Of a stretch of 64,000 bases of DNA, positions 40,884-49,708 are shown piece after piece. The notes below the pieces were generated by a model. That model saw only the letters and a list, made by a program, of their open reading frames with translations. It made no database searches and was not told the origin of the DNA. Where the stretch lies: NCBI GenBank assembly GCA_015069135.1, contig SVJE01000003.1:223148-287147 (forward strand), given 5' to 3'. The stretch is from Oscillospiraceae bacterium. Its GTDB lineage: Bacteria; Bacillota; Clostridia; UBA1212; SIG427. A program made the translations under genes and the position numbers. Within the stretch, counting starts at the first letter, position 1, and each line of letters starts with the position of its first letter.

Positions 40884-41525
40884 GTGCAGATTAAGAAAGT
40901 ATTAAAAGTTGTTTTGTTGTGTTGCTTAACAGTGATTCTTGCTGTAAGTGTATTTGGTTGTAAGGGTAAAGAAGGTCCTAATAAATACAATTTGCCTAAC
41001 CAGTATCAGAATATTATTTACTACTTTGAACAAGGATTCCATGAAGGTTGGAGCCTCGTTGGTGATGAAAGCGGTAAATACAGTATTCCTGAAGAAAAGT
41101 TAGTTATCGAAATCAAGAAAGATGAAGATCCTAACTCTGCAAGATATGCTGTTTACAAGCAGAAAGAGCATGATGACATGCCTATGACAAGTTCACTTCG
41201 TTCTATGTTTGCTCTTACAGTAAATCCTGAGCATGATTTATATTTTAACAAGAACATGGGTGTAAGAGAAGGTTACACAATTACAAGTGCAGATCCAATC
41301 GACTTTATCCTTAATGGTAACCAGTATTATTCTGCTACATATACATTCACTAAAGATGGTGCAGAATGGCAGGGTCAGTACTTCTTGTTGCCTCATGGTA
41401 GACAATTCTATGTAGTTTGTTATGAGTCAACAGTTGCTACATGGGCTACATATGAGCCAATCTTTAAGGAAATGATGAATGACTTCAGACCTATCGGTTT
41501 CGAATCTGAACAGGGCGTATCCTAA
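40884..41525 (+). CDS. Putative lipoprotein, function unknown (GTG start)
   Basis: The protein (213 residues) begins with a lipoprotein signal ending VFGC, followed by a charged region and an alpha/beta domain with NGNQYYSATYTFTKDGAEWQGQYFLLPHGRQFYVVCYES, which recalls PsbP-like folds; that resemblance is only an impression. I choose GTG at 40884, 7 bases after GGAGGG (40871-40876). The ATG at 40869 overlaps that site. It is a monocistronic unit with its own promoter and a terminator. Confidence 0.8.
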   Translation: MQIKKVLKVVLLCCLTVILAVSVFGCKGKEGPNKYNLPNQYQNIIYYFEQGFHEGWSLVGDESGKYSIPEEKLVIEIKKDEDPNSARYAVYKQKEHDDMPMTSSLRSMFALTVNPEHDLYFNKNMGVREGYTITSADPIDFILNGNQYYSATYTFTKDGAEWQGQYFLLPHGRQFYVVCYESTVATWATYEPIFKEMMNDFRPIGFESEQGVS

Positions 41526-41543
41526 TAACTGGAGTTAGATTTC

Positions 41544-41584
41544 AAAGGGCTGTTTCGCAAACGAGATGGCCCTTTCTTTTTATT
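41544..41584 (+). terminator. Terminator after the lipoprotein gene
   Basis: AAAGGGC (41544-41550) pairs with GCCCTTT (41569-41575), with an inner GTTT/AAAC stem, followed by T-rich sequence. Confidence 0.8.
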
Positions 41585-41610
41585 TTATATTTTTTTGTCA
41601 GAGTGATTTT

Positions 41611-42432
41611 ATGGTTAAGTTTGTTGTTTCCGAAAAAGAGAATAATCGATTTTTAGATAGGGTTATTAAAGATCGCTACCCTGAAATGGGTCGTAGCACT
41701 TTGTTTAAACTGCTTCGAAAAAAAGATATACGGGTTAATGGCGTTAAAATGAGTGAAAATTGCCAGCTTTTTACCGGAGATGAAGTGATAGCTTTTTACG
41801 AAGCTCCTGCGAAATTTAAGGTTATTTTTGAGTCAGAAGACATACTGGCAGTGTCGAAAGATCAGGGAATACCTGTTATGTCTGACGGAAACAATGAAAT
41901 TAGTCTTATTGACCAGGTTCAGAAGCAGTTTGGTTCCCGGTGCAGATTATGCCATAGAATTGATCGGAATACCGGTGGAATAGTCATTATTGCAAAAAAT
42001 TCTGAAACTGAAACAAAACTTTTAGAATATTTTAAACAAGGCAAAGTTGAAAAGTTTTACTATTGTATTGTTCATGGCAAAATGCCTGCAAAATCACAAG
42101 TGCTTACTGCTTGGCATTTTAAAGATAACAAAAAGAGTTCTGTATATATTTATGATGAAAAAAAGACAGGTACAAAAGAAATTAAAACAGGTTATTCTGT
42201 TCTTAAATATGACCCTGAAAAAAATATGTCTTATTTAAAAATTCAACTTTTTACAGGAAGAACTCATCAGATTAGAGCACATATGGCTCATATTGGTCAT
42301 CCTGTTGTGGGGGATGGTAAATACGGTACTTTAGATACAAAAAATGGGCTTGGTCTTAAGTATCAGGCTTTATGGTCAGGTGAAATAAAGACGGACCTTT
42401 TTGAAATACAAGATCCGCCTCGATATAAATAA
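41611..42432 (+). CDS. RluA-family 23S rRNA pseudouridine synthase
   Basis: This 273-residue enzyme converts uridine to pseudouridine in RNA. An S4 domain occupies about residues 10-70 (GRSTLFKLLRKKDIRVNG). The catalytic aspartate is D117 in HRIDRNTGG, and FTGRTHQIRAHMAHIGHPVVGDGKYG is the family's C-terminal motif. HRID-x2-TG is close to the usual HRLD-x2-TSG. ATG at 41611 gives the normal N-terminus; an upstream frame start at 41566 lies inside the preceding terminator hairpin. The modified position (RluC/D-like) cannot be read. Confidence 0.9.
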   Translation: MVKFVVSEKENNRFLDRVIKDRYPEMGRSTLFKLLRKKDIRVNGVKMSENCQLFTGDEVIAFYEAPAKFKVIFESEDILAVSKDQGIPVMSDGNNEISLIDQVQKQFGSRCRLCHRIDRNTGGIVIIAKNSETETKLLEYFKQGKVEKFYYCIVHGKMPAKSQVLTAWHFKDNKKSSVYIYDEKKTGTKEIKTGYSVLKYDPEKNMSYLKIQLFTGRTHQIRAHMAHIGHPVVGDGKYGTLDTKNGLGLKYQALWSGEIKTDLFEIQDPPRYK

Positions 42433-42442
42433 TTAAATAATT

Positions 42443-43105
42443 TCAGTTTGCAAAAATCTGAACAAATACTTGTCCGTAAACAGGACTATTGTATATTCCT
42501 ATACCTGTTCTTGTATAATCGCTGTTTAATATATTATCTCTCTGTTTTTCTGAGTTCATCCATGAATAGAATGCTCCGTCGGCTGTTGTATTTCCTGCAA
42601 GATTTTCAGCTGCTTTAGTAAAAATCACACCGGATTTTTTTAACATTTCAAAAGGACTTCCTAAACTCTCTGAGTAGTGAGAAAAATAGTTATTTTTAAC
42701 CATATCTTTAGCTTTTTCTGTTGCAACCATGTTAAGTTCTTTGTCAATTACAAGAGGTGTTAAACCGGCTTTTTCGCGTTCTTTGTTTGTGTAAGTCAGA
42801 ATTGCATCTGCTCCTGTTTCACCGGAAGAATTTGAAGATGTTGTGATTTCATTTTTAATCATGCAACCTACATTTCCTGTTTCAGGATTGTATACAATGT
42901 ACCAATCGTTAATCTCTCCGTACACCTTAATATCTGCTTGTCCGTCTACAGTTTCAATAACATTATAGTTAGCGCCCGGACCTGAAAACATAGTGCCTTG
43001 AGTAGGCATTTCATCTGCTGTACCTGACAATGGTTCTGAAAAAAATACGCAAAACATCATAACTAATATCATAAACATTGATATTATTCTTTTTTTATCA
43101 TGCAT
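42443..43105 (-). CDS. Secreted CAP-domain protein with SH3-like module
   Basis: This 220-residue protein has a signal peptide (residues 1-31), a bacterial SH3-like segment (about 35-90, MFSGPGANYNVIETVDGQADIKVYGEINDWYIV) and a CAP/SCP domain (about 95-220: LTYTNKEREKAGLTPL, NNYFSHYSE, AENLAGN, WMNSEKQRDNILN). The domain resembles YkwD proteins of Firmicutes. The molecular role is unknown; cell-wall or surface function is likely. It converges with the pseudouridine synthase 10 bases away. TGGAGG precedes the ATG. Confidence 0.88.
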   Translation of the reverse strand: MHDKKRIISMFMILVMMFCVFFSEPLSGTADEMPTQGTMFSGPGANYNVIETVDGQADIKVYGEINDWYIVYNPETGNVGCMIKNEITTSSNSSGETGADAILTYTNKEREKAGLTPLVIDKELNMVATEKAKDMVKNNYFSHYSESLGSPFEMLKKSGVIFTKAAENLAGNTTADGAFYSWMNSEKQRDNILNSDYTRTGIGIYNSPVYGQVFVQIFAN

Positions 43106-43169
43106 AATACAACCTCCAAATATTTATAGAAGTAGTATTGTTTAATGAGTATTGTTTTATACATATTTA

Positions 43170-43946
43170 TTAAAGGATTTCGATGTTTTTTGCTTTTGCA
43201 GCTTTTTTAATATCAGCCGGCAAATTGTCAAGTTCAGTTATTAAAACATCTATGTCATTTAGTTCAGCAAGGGTATACATAAGATCCTTGCCAATTTTTG
43301 ATGAGTCCATAAGCATTATTCGTTTTTTTGCTTTACTGATAACTTTTCTCTTTAATTCTGATTCATATACATTTGATACAGTAAAACCTGTTTCCAATGT
43401 GAAAGCTGAAGCTGACATAAATGCCATTTCTATATTAATTCTGTCTATGGATTTAATAGCACTTGGACCTGACACAGACAGTGTATTTCTGTTTAAATTT
43501 CCGCCAAGAATAACAACGGAGGTATTTGTTCTTTCAATAAGTTCCTGAGCTACATTTGTAGCATTTGTGATTATATTAAAATGCTCATTTGGAAGCATTC
43601 TGGCTAAAGCCATGATTGTACTTCCGGCATCCAGATAAATTGAACAACCCTTTCTTACAAGTTTAAGAGCCTTCTCGGCAATGATTTTTTTTGAGGCAAT
43701 ATTGGCTCTTGCTCTTAAACCGTATTCATTTTCTTCACCCGGAATCTGGCTGTATTCTGTTAGTTTTTTAAGGCTTACAGCACCACCTTTGTTTCTGAGA
43801 ACATGACCAAGCTGTTCCAATTGTAAAAGGTCTCTTCTTAATGTCATTACAGACACATCTGAAAAAGCCTGGCTGAGTTCATTTAATGTAACATCACCTT
43901 GTTCGTCAATTATATCCAAAATACTTTTTTGTCTGTCGTTTAACAT
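43170..43946 (-). CDS. DeoR-family transcriptional regulator
   Basis: This 258-residue repressor has an N-terminal winged helix (about 1-57: MLNDRQKSILDIID, DVSVMTLRRDLLQLEQLG) and a DeoR C-terminal sensor domain (about 75-230: IYLDAGSTIMALARML, IITNATNVAQEL, VVILGGNLNRNTLSVSGPSA), which binds phosphorylated sugars in this family. The ATG at 43946 lies 9 bases from AAAGG (43960-43956); the GTG at 43955 touches that site. The gene starts immediately past the terminator of the dehydrogenase operon, with no room for a clear separate promoter, so read-through may express it. Its targets are unknown. Confidence 0.88.
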   Translation of the reverse strand: MLNDRQKSILDIIDEQGDVTLNELSQAFSDVSVMTLRRDLLQLEQLGHVLRNKGGAVSLKKLTEYSQIPGEENEYGLRARANIASKKIIAEKALKLVRKGCSIYLDAGSTIMALARMLPNEHFNIITNATNVAQELIERTNTSVVILGGNLNRNTLSVSGPSAIKSIDRINIEMAFMSASAFTLETGFTVSNVYESELKRKVISKAKKRIMLMDSSKIGKDLMYTLAELNDIDVLITELDNLPADIKKAAKAKNIEIL

Positions 43947-43960
43947 AGAATTCACCTTTC

Positions 43961-43999
43961 TTAATAAAAAACAGGGCAGGTAGTTTACTGCCTGCCCTG
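43961..43999 (-). terminator. Terminator of the 2-oxo acid dehydrogenase operon
   Basis: CAGGGCAGG (43999-43991 on the minus strand) pairs with CCTGCCCTG (43980-43972) around a 10-base loop, followed by a T-run ending near 43961. The DeoR ribosome binding site follows at once. Confidence 0.85.
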
Positions 44000-44024
44000 A
44001 ATAAGGACTTTTAGTTAACAGATA

Positions 44025-46496
44025 TTAAACACCTTTTTTAGCTTTACGGAGCTGCTCATTAACTGTGAAGTTAACATTAGGAGTAGCAACGTGTCCTGGT
44101 AAAGGCATAATCTTTTCATTGATAGCATCTAAGAACCAACTTGTCTGTGGGAAGAAGTCTGCATCAAACTCATAAGCAGGAGTGATCCAGTTTCTTGCGC
44201 CAACAACAACAGGTGGTGCATCCAGGTAATCGAATGCCATTTCGCTGATGTTCTGAGCGATATCGTTAAGGAATGAACCTCTCTGACAAGCATCGGAAGC
44301 AAGAACAACTTTACCTGTCTTTTTGACAGATTCGATTACTTTCTCATAGTTAAATGGTACCAAAGATCTTGCATCAATTACTTCAGCAGAGATTCCGTAT
44401 TTTTCTTCAAGAATCTTAGCTGCTTCAAGAGCCTTGTAAAGTGTAACACCGATAGTGATAATTGTAAGGTCTTTACCTTCCTTCTTAATATCAGGCTCAC
44501 CAATTTCGATTTCATAAGATTCCTTAGGAACGCCACCTTCGTGGAACTGCTCACCGATATCATAGATTCTCTGGCTTTCGAAGAAGATTACAGGGTCTGT
44601 TCCGTTAAGTGCAGAAGTCATAAGACCTTTAGCATCGTAAGGAGTAACAGGGAAGCATACCTTAAGTCCTGGAATATGAGCACAAAGTGATGTCCAGTCC
44701 TGAGAGTGCTGAGCACCATACTTAGAACCAACAGAAACACGAACAACCAAAGGCATCTTAAGAACGCCTGCACTCATGGACTGCCATTTAGCCATCTGGT
44801 TGAAGATTTCGTCTCCGGCACAGCCTAAGAAGTCACAGTACATAAGCTCGACAATTGCACGTCCGCCACTCATTGCATAACCAACACCTGTACCAACGAT
44901 AGCTGCTTCAGAAATAGGGGAGTTAAATAATCTGTGGTAAGGAATACATTCTGTAAGTCCTCTGTATACAGCGAATGCGCCGCCCCAGTCTCTGTTTTCT
45001 TCACCATAAGCAACCAAAGTTGGATCTTCATAGAACTTATCAATGATAGCTTCGAAAATAGCGTCTCTGTACTGGAATACCTTGTTTTTAGATACAGGCT
45101 TGCCGTTAGCATCGAAACCGAATCTTTCTTTCTTAGCAATCTGAATTACTCTTGGGCATTCTTCCTTAGGCATTAATACGTCAGGTTCAGCGTCAGAAAG
45201 CTTAGGAGCTTTTTCGTTGGAGAACATAAGATCTTCCAACTGACGTGGCTTTTCAATAAAGTTCATTCTAGGAGAAATTGTTGTATCGCTTGCCCACTTA
45301 CAAATCTTAGTGATTAATTCAGTTGTCTCAGCATCAATCTTCTCGAAGTCGCCCTTCTTAGCAACCTTAGCAGCAATAAGCTTCTTGGAGTATTCTTTCA
45401 TAGAATTGTTTTCTTCCCAAGCTTCGATTTCTTCCTTAGTTCTGTAGCTGGAAGCATCTGAAGGGGAGTGACCGGAAATTCTGTATGTAAGTGTATCTAA
45501 GAGAACAGGTCCTTTCTTTTCTTCAAGAATAGCTTTCTTTCTCTTAATAGCGTCAATAACAGCCAATGGGTTGTAACCATCAACTCTTTCAGAGTGCATC
45601 TGCTCAGGGTTAACACCGGCACCCATTCTTGCCAGAATTTCATAACCCATTGTTTCACCACAGGTCTGACCACCCATACCGTACTGGTTATTGAAGAAGT
45701 TAATGATAAGTGGTAAGCCACCCTTCATGTCGCCTTCCCAAAGTTTCTTGTACTGGTCCATTGTAGCGAAAGCGATAGCTTCCCAAACAGGACCACGACC
45801 CATGGAAGCGTCACCGATGTTTGCGATAACGATACCAGGTTTTCTGTTTACTTTCTTGTAAAGAGCACTACCTGTAGCAATTGTAGCACTACCACCAACG
45901 ATAGCATTATTAGGATAAATACCGAAAGGACAGAAGAATGCGTGCATGGAGCCGCCCAAGCCTTTATGGAAACCTGTTTCTCTTGCGAAAATTTCAGCTA
46001 ATGTACCATAAAGTAAGAAGTCTGTAGCCAGTTCCTTAACTGTCTTCTGATCTTTCTGAACGATTTTAAGGATAGAACCATCGAAGTATGTTTCCATAAC
46101 TTTCATAAGGTCTTCATCACTCATTTTTTCAATAGAAGACAAACCTTTTGCTAAGATTTCACCATGGCTTCTGTGGGAACCAAATGTGAAATCGTCAGGA
46201 GTAAGGGCATAAGCCTGACCTACATAAGCAGCTTCCTGACCGATACCAAGATGAGCAGGTCCCGGATGGCTGTATTCAATACCATTGTAGTTACTTGTAA
46301 TCTTAATGCTGTTAAGCATTGTTTCGAATTCACGGATAATTCCCATATCTCTGTAAATTCTCATGAAGTCAGCATTTGAATAATTTGCCTTTTCTTCTTC
46401 GATAGTTTTATTGTACTGGTTAACAGGAGTTTTTTCGTACTTAATAAAACCGGCTTTTCTTACTGACTTAGGATCAATAAATTGTGATTTTGGCAT
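44025..46496 (-). CDS. 2-oxo acid dehydrogenase E1, fused alpha and beta subunits
   Basis: A single 823-residue chain holds an E1 alpha domain (about 40-430) and an E1 beta domain (about 475-815), which are usually separate genes. The thiamine diphosphate site is G228-D229-A230 to N269-N270 (INFFNNQYG); the usual GDG is GDA, and the gap is longer than common. The beta half has [30 protein letters not shown] and a terminal Ser-rich FLDAIN block typical of E1 beta. It acts with E2 and E3 from the same operon. The substrate (pyruvate, acetoin or a branched 2-oxo acid) cannot be decided. The AAAGAGG ribosome site lies before the ATG. Confidence 0.9.
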   Translation of the reverse strand: MPKSQFIDPKSVRKAGFIKYEKTPVNQYNKTIEEEKANYSNADFMRIYRDMGIIREFETMLNSIKITSNYNGIEYSHPGPAHLGIGQEAAYVGQAYALTPDDFTFGSHRSHGEILAKGLSSIEKMSDEDLMKVMETYFDGSILKIVQKDQKTVKELATDFLLYGTLAEIFARETGFHKGLGGSMHAFFCPFGIYPNNAIVGGSATIATGSALYKKVNRKPGIVIANIGDASMGRGPVWEAIAFATMDQYKKLWEGDMKGGLPLIINFFNNQYGMGGQTCGETMGYEILARMGAGVNPEQMHSERVDGYNPLAVIDAIKRKKAILEEKKGPVLLDTLTYRISGHSPSDASSYRTKEEIEAWEENNSMKEYSKKLIAAKVAKKGDFEKIDAETTELITKICKWASDTTISPRMNFIEKPRQLEDLMFSNEKAPKLSDAEPDVLMPKEECPRVIQIAKKERFGFDANGKPVSKNKVFQYRDAIFEAIIDKFYEDPTLVAYGEENRDWGGAFAVYRGLTECIPYHRLFNSPISEAAIVGTGVGYAMSGGRAIVELMYCDFLGCAGDEIFNQMAKWQSMSAGVLKMPLVVRVSVGSKYGAQHSQDWTSLCAHIPGLKVCFPVTPYDAKGLMTSALNGTDPVIFFESQRIYDIGEQFHEGGVPKESYEIEIGEPDIKKEGKDLTIITIGVTLYKALEAAKILEEKYGISAEVIDARSLVPFNYEKVIESVKKTGKVVLASDACQRGSFLNDIAQNISEMAFDYLDAPPVVVGARNWITPAYEFDADFFPQTSWFLDAINEKIMPLPGHVATPNVNFTVNEQLRKAKKGV

Positions 46497-46521
46497 AACT
46501 TTTTACCTCTTTCCTTATATA

Positions 46522-47886
46522 TTAAAACTCAAAAATAGCTTCTCTGATAATCTCACATACTGATGGGTGAGGGAATACCAGTTTTTTAATATTATCAATT
46601 GGCATCTTTGTTTCGATATATGTAACGCCGCCATAAATAATTTCTGAGGAGTTGTTACCAATCATATGGATACCGATAACATTTCTGTACTTCTTATCAA
46701 TAAGAACTTTAATAATTCCATTGCCGCCTTCGTTTTCAGCTACATATCTGCCGCTGTACATCATTGAAAGCTTAACAACTTCAAAGTCAATACCCTTAGC
46801 TTTTGCTGTTTCTTCGTTTTCACCAACGCAAGCAACTTCAGGATTTGTATATATTACAGAAGGTATAGCATCGTAACGCATCATGTCCTTTATACCTAAA
46901 ATATCATTGAGGGCTACTTCTGTCTCTCTGTAGGCTGTGTGAGCAAGCATTGAAGTTCCGTTTACGTCACCGGAAGCATAAACACCTGCAATGTTTGTAC
47001 GGCAGTGATCGTCAACTTTGATTTTACCACGCTCAGTTTCAACACCAATTGTTTCAAGACCGAGTCCATCTGTAAATGCACGACGACCAATACTTAAAAG
47101 TACCTTGTCTGCAGGAACTTCCAATGTCTTACCGTCTTTTTCGTACAGAACTTTACCGTTCTCAACACCAACAACCTTACAACCAAGATTGAACGTAATG
47201 CCTTTCTTTTCGTAGTTCTTCATGAGGATGTCGGAAATTTCGGCATCGGTAGGACCTGCAATTTTATTCATCATTTCGATTACAGTTACTTTTGCTCCTG
47301 CAGAGTTAAAGTATGAAGCCATTTCAAGACCAATTACACCGCCTCCGATAATAACCAATTTTTCAGGAACTGTTTCCCAATCAAGGATTTCTCTGTTGGT
47401 TACAACAAAACCGGATTCAAGTCCTTCCTTAACACCAGGAATTGGAGGTGTTACAGGTACGGAACCTGTGGAGATAATTAACTTCTTACCAACGTATGTT
47501 TCGCCGTTAGCTGTAACTGTGAAACCTTCTTCGTTACGACCTGTGATTTTTGCTTCAGCCATAACAACAGTTACTTTATTCTTCTTTAATTTAGCTTTAA
47601 TACCGCTAACTAAAGTGTTTACTACTTTGTTCTTTCTTTCAACAACAAACTTATGGTCAAGAGAAATGTCTTTTACGGAGATACCGTATTTATCACCATG
47701 AGCTGCGCCGTCATAAAGCTTAGCGGAGTAGAGTAATGCTTTGGAAGGTACACAACCTTCGTTAAGACACACACCACCGATAAATCTCTTTTCAATAAGG
47801 AGTGTATTTAAACCTGCATGGCCGGCTCTTTCAGCTGCCAAATATCCTGCAGGACCACCACCGATTACAATTAAATCAAATGCCAT
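46522..47886 (-). CDS. lpdA: Dihydrolipoamide dehydrogenase (E3)
   Basis: This FAD enzyme (454 residues) reoxidises the lipoyl groups of E2. FAD-binding GGGPAGYLAAE lies at 9-19, the redox cysteines at C40 and C45 (GGVCLNEGCVPSK), NAD-binding VIGGGVIGLEMA near 178, and the C-terminal HPSVCEIIREA carries the active-site histidine-glutamate pair. The E3 gene lies between E2 and E1 in a tight minus-strand operon (gaps of 17 and 25 bases). Confidence 0.95.
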   Translation of the reverse strand: MAFDLIVIGGGPAGYLAAERAGHAGLNTLLIEKRFIGGVCLNEGCVPSKALLYSAKLYDGAAHGDKYGISVKDISLDHKFVVERKNKVVNTLVSGIKAKLKKNKVTVVMAEAKITGRNEEGFTVTANGETYVGKKLIISTGSVPVTPPIPGVKEGLESGFVVTNREILDWETVPEKLVIIGGGVIGLEMASYFNSAGAKVTVIEMMNKIAGPTDAEISDILMKNYEKKGITFNLGCKVVGVENGKVLYEKDGKTLEVPADKVLLSIGRRAFTDGLGLETIGVETERGKIKVDDHCRTNIAGVYASGDVNGTSMLAHTAYRETEVALNDILGIKDMMRYDAIPSVIYTNPEVACVGENEETAKAKGIDFEVVKLSMMYSGRYVAENEGGNGIIKVLIDKKYRNVIGIHMIGNNSSEIIYGGVTYIETKMPIDNIKKLVFPHPSVCEIIREAIFEF

Positions 47887-47903
47887 AATCTGTTACCTCC
47901 TGA

Positions 47904-49556
47904 TTATTTAGCTAAAAGCAATGTAAAGTTCTCCAGATTGTTGCAGAGATCTTTAAGGAATCTTGCAGCAGGAGCTCCGTCTAATGCTCTGTGGTCAAAT
48001 GTAAGGGACAATGTCATTGCCTGATACATCTTCATTTCACCGCCAACATTCTTAACTCTTGTTTCCAATGTGTTTACACCTAAGATAGCTGTCTGAGGTG
48101 GGTTGATAACAGGAGTGAAGGACTCAATACCCATGGAGCCTAAGTTTGTAATTGTGAAAGAAGCACCCTTGAGAAGGTCAGGGTTGATTGTACCGCCCTG
48201 TGCTCCGGCTGCCAGCTCTTTAGCTTCACCGGAAATCTCGTTAAGGGATTTAAGGTTAGCGTTGCGGAGTGTAGGTACCATAAGACCTCTTGGAGTATCA
48301 ACGGCGATACCGAGATGAACATTGTTGAAGTAACGCATTGTGTCATCAAGGTAGTGTGCGTTGCAATCCTTGTGAGCAAGAATTGTTCTTGATACAGCGT
48401 AGAGAACGATATCATTTATAGTAATATTCGCAAGACCAAGTTTATCCTTGTTCTCTTTAAGCTGTTTTCTATAAGCCATAATCTGAGTAGCATCGAAAGA
48501 AGCATTGAGAGTAAGCTGTGCCATTGTAGAAAGGGACTGGTGCATGGATTTTGCAATAACCTTTCTGATGTTAGGAAGTTTAACATCCTCATAATCAGCT
48601 ACAGGAGCTGCAGCAACAGGTGCTGTTTCAACAGGCTTAGCTTCAACAACAGGAGCTGCTTCTGTAACAGGGGAAGCAAATGCTGCACCTGATGCAACAA
48701 ATTCTTTAATATCTTTTTCAACTATTCTGCCGTAAGGGCCTGTACCTGCAACGTTTGCAGGGTTAACACCTGTACGTTCAGCAAGATTTTTAGCTCTTGG
48801 AGAAATTGCAATTCTTCCGTCAGCAGAAACAACAGGCTGGCTGGCAGGTGCAGAAGCTACAACAGGAGTTGCAACTGGAGCTGCCTCAGTAGCAGTTGCC
48901 TCTACAGGAGCTGCTTCGGCATTAGGATTGAATTCTTCAAAACCTTCACCTGGCTGTCCGATTACACATACGTTATTAAGGCAAGGTACATCGTCACCTT
49001 CTTCATAGAAAATAGCCAATACTGTACCTGCGAATTTTGATTCTTCATCAAAAGTAGCTTTGTCAGTTTCATATGTAAAGAGAATATCTCCCTCTTTAAC
49101 TGTGTCACCGACTTTAATTGCCCAGTTAGAAATAATGCAACTTTCAACGGTGTTACCCTGACGTGGCATTATTACAGGATGAGCGTTGGATTTAGGTGCT
49201 GCTTTTGCAACAGGTGCAGAAGCAACAGGTGCTTGTGGGGCAGGAGCTGCCTCAGGAGCGGGAGCAGGTGCAGCTTCAGCAGAAGCGCCTGCAGGTGCGA
49301 ATGCGGAAAAATCTTCGCCTGCATTACCGATTACACAAACATTGGTAAGGCAAGGTACATCGTCACCTTCTTCAAAAAATGTTGCAAGCATAACGCCTGC
49401 GGTTTTTGCCTCTTCATCAAAAGTAGCTTTGTCTGTTTCGTAGGTAAAAAGAATGTCGCCAACATTAACCTGGTCGCCAACCTTTTTAGCCCAGTTAGCA
49501 ATGATACAGCTTTCAACTGTATTACCCTGACGTGGCATAATTACTGGTGTTGCCAT
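47904..49556 (-). CDS. 2-oxo acid dehydrogenase E2 (dihydrolipoamide acyltransferase), two lipoyl domains
   Basis: This core subunit (550 residues) has two lipoyl domains with lipoyl lysines K43 and K166, each in ETDKATF. Ala/Pro-rich linkers, a peripheral subunit-binding domain (about 248-285, RIAISPRAKNLAERTGV...GTGPYGRIVEKDI) and the catalytic acyltransferase domain with DHRALDG near 522 follow. The two lipoyl domains are near copies at the DNA level, a likely tandem duplication. It is the promoter-proximal gene of the E2-E3-E1 operon. GGAGG precedes the ATG. No lipoate ligase is present in the window. Confidence 0.94.
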   Translation of the reverse strand: MATPVIMPRQGNTVESCIIANWAKKVGDQVNVGDILFTYETDKATFDEEAKTAGVMLATFFEEGDDVPCLTNVCVIGNAGEDFSAFAPAGASAEAAPAPAPEAAPAPQAPVASAPVAKAAPKSNAHPVIMPRQGNTVESCIISNWAIKVGDTVKEGDILFTYETDKATFDEESKFAGTVLAIFYEEGDDVPCLNNVCVIGQPGEGFEEFNPNAEAAPVEATATEAAPVATPVVASAPASQPVVSADGRIAISPRAKNLAERTGVNPANVAGTGPYGRIVEKDIKEFVASGAAFASPVTEAAPVVEAKPVETAPVAAAPVADYEDVKLPNIRKVIAKSMHQSLSTMAQLTLNASFDATQIMAYRKQLKENKDKLGLANITINDIVLYAVSRTILAHKDCNAHYLDDTMRYFNNVHLGIAVDTPRGLMVPTLRNANLKSLNEISGEAKELAAGAQGGTINPDLLKGASFTITNLGSMGIESFTPVINPPQTAILGVNTLETRVKNVGGEMKMYQAMTLSLTFDHRALDGAPAARFLKDLCNNLENFTLLLAK

Positions 49557-49621
49557 AATAATCCTCCTTGCGAATGATAAAAAATAACAAAATTATGTGA
49601 AAAAATAACATTCACGAAAAA

Positions 49622-49650
49622 AGTATAGCATTTTACCTATATACAGTCAA
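49622..49650 (-). promoter_or_regulatory. Promoter of the 2-oxo acid dehydrogenase operon
   Basis: On the minus strand, TTGACT (49650-49645), a 17-base spacer and TATACT (49627-49622), close to consensus. An inverted repeat overlaps the -35 and spacer. Confidence 0.8.
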
Positions 49651-49658
49651 GGTAAAAT
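49630..49658. promoter_or_regulatory. Candidate operator: perfect 9-bp inverted repeat between divergent promoters
   Basis: ATTTTACCT (49630-49638) and AGGTAAAAT (49650-49658) form a perfect dyad with an 11-base centre. It covers the -35 and spacer of the dehydrogenase promoter and the probable -35 of the opposite promoter. The regulator is unknown. Confidence 0.55.
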
Positions 49659-49668
49659 ATACTATAAT
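49640..49668 (+). promoter_or_regulatory. Probable promoter of the threonine aldolase-type gene
   Basis: TATACA (49640-49645), a 17-base spacer and a perfect TATAAT (49663-49668), 40 bases before the ATG. Confidence 0.5.
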
Positions 49669-49708
49669 TAATGAACAAACTTTATCAATTTATTAACGGA
49701 GAGTAATT

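Noticed and set aside
47222..47701. 159-residue open frame on the plus strand
   Set aside because: Antisense to lpdA, whose motifs are complete; no ribosome site or domain.
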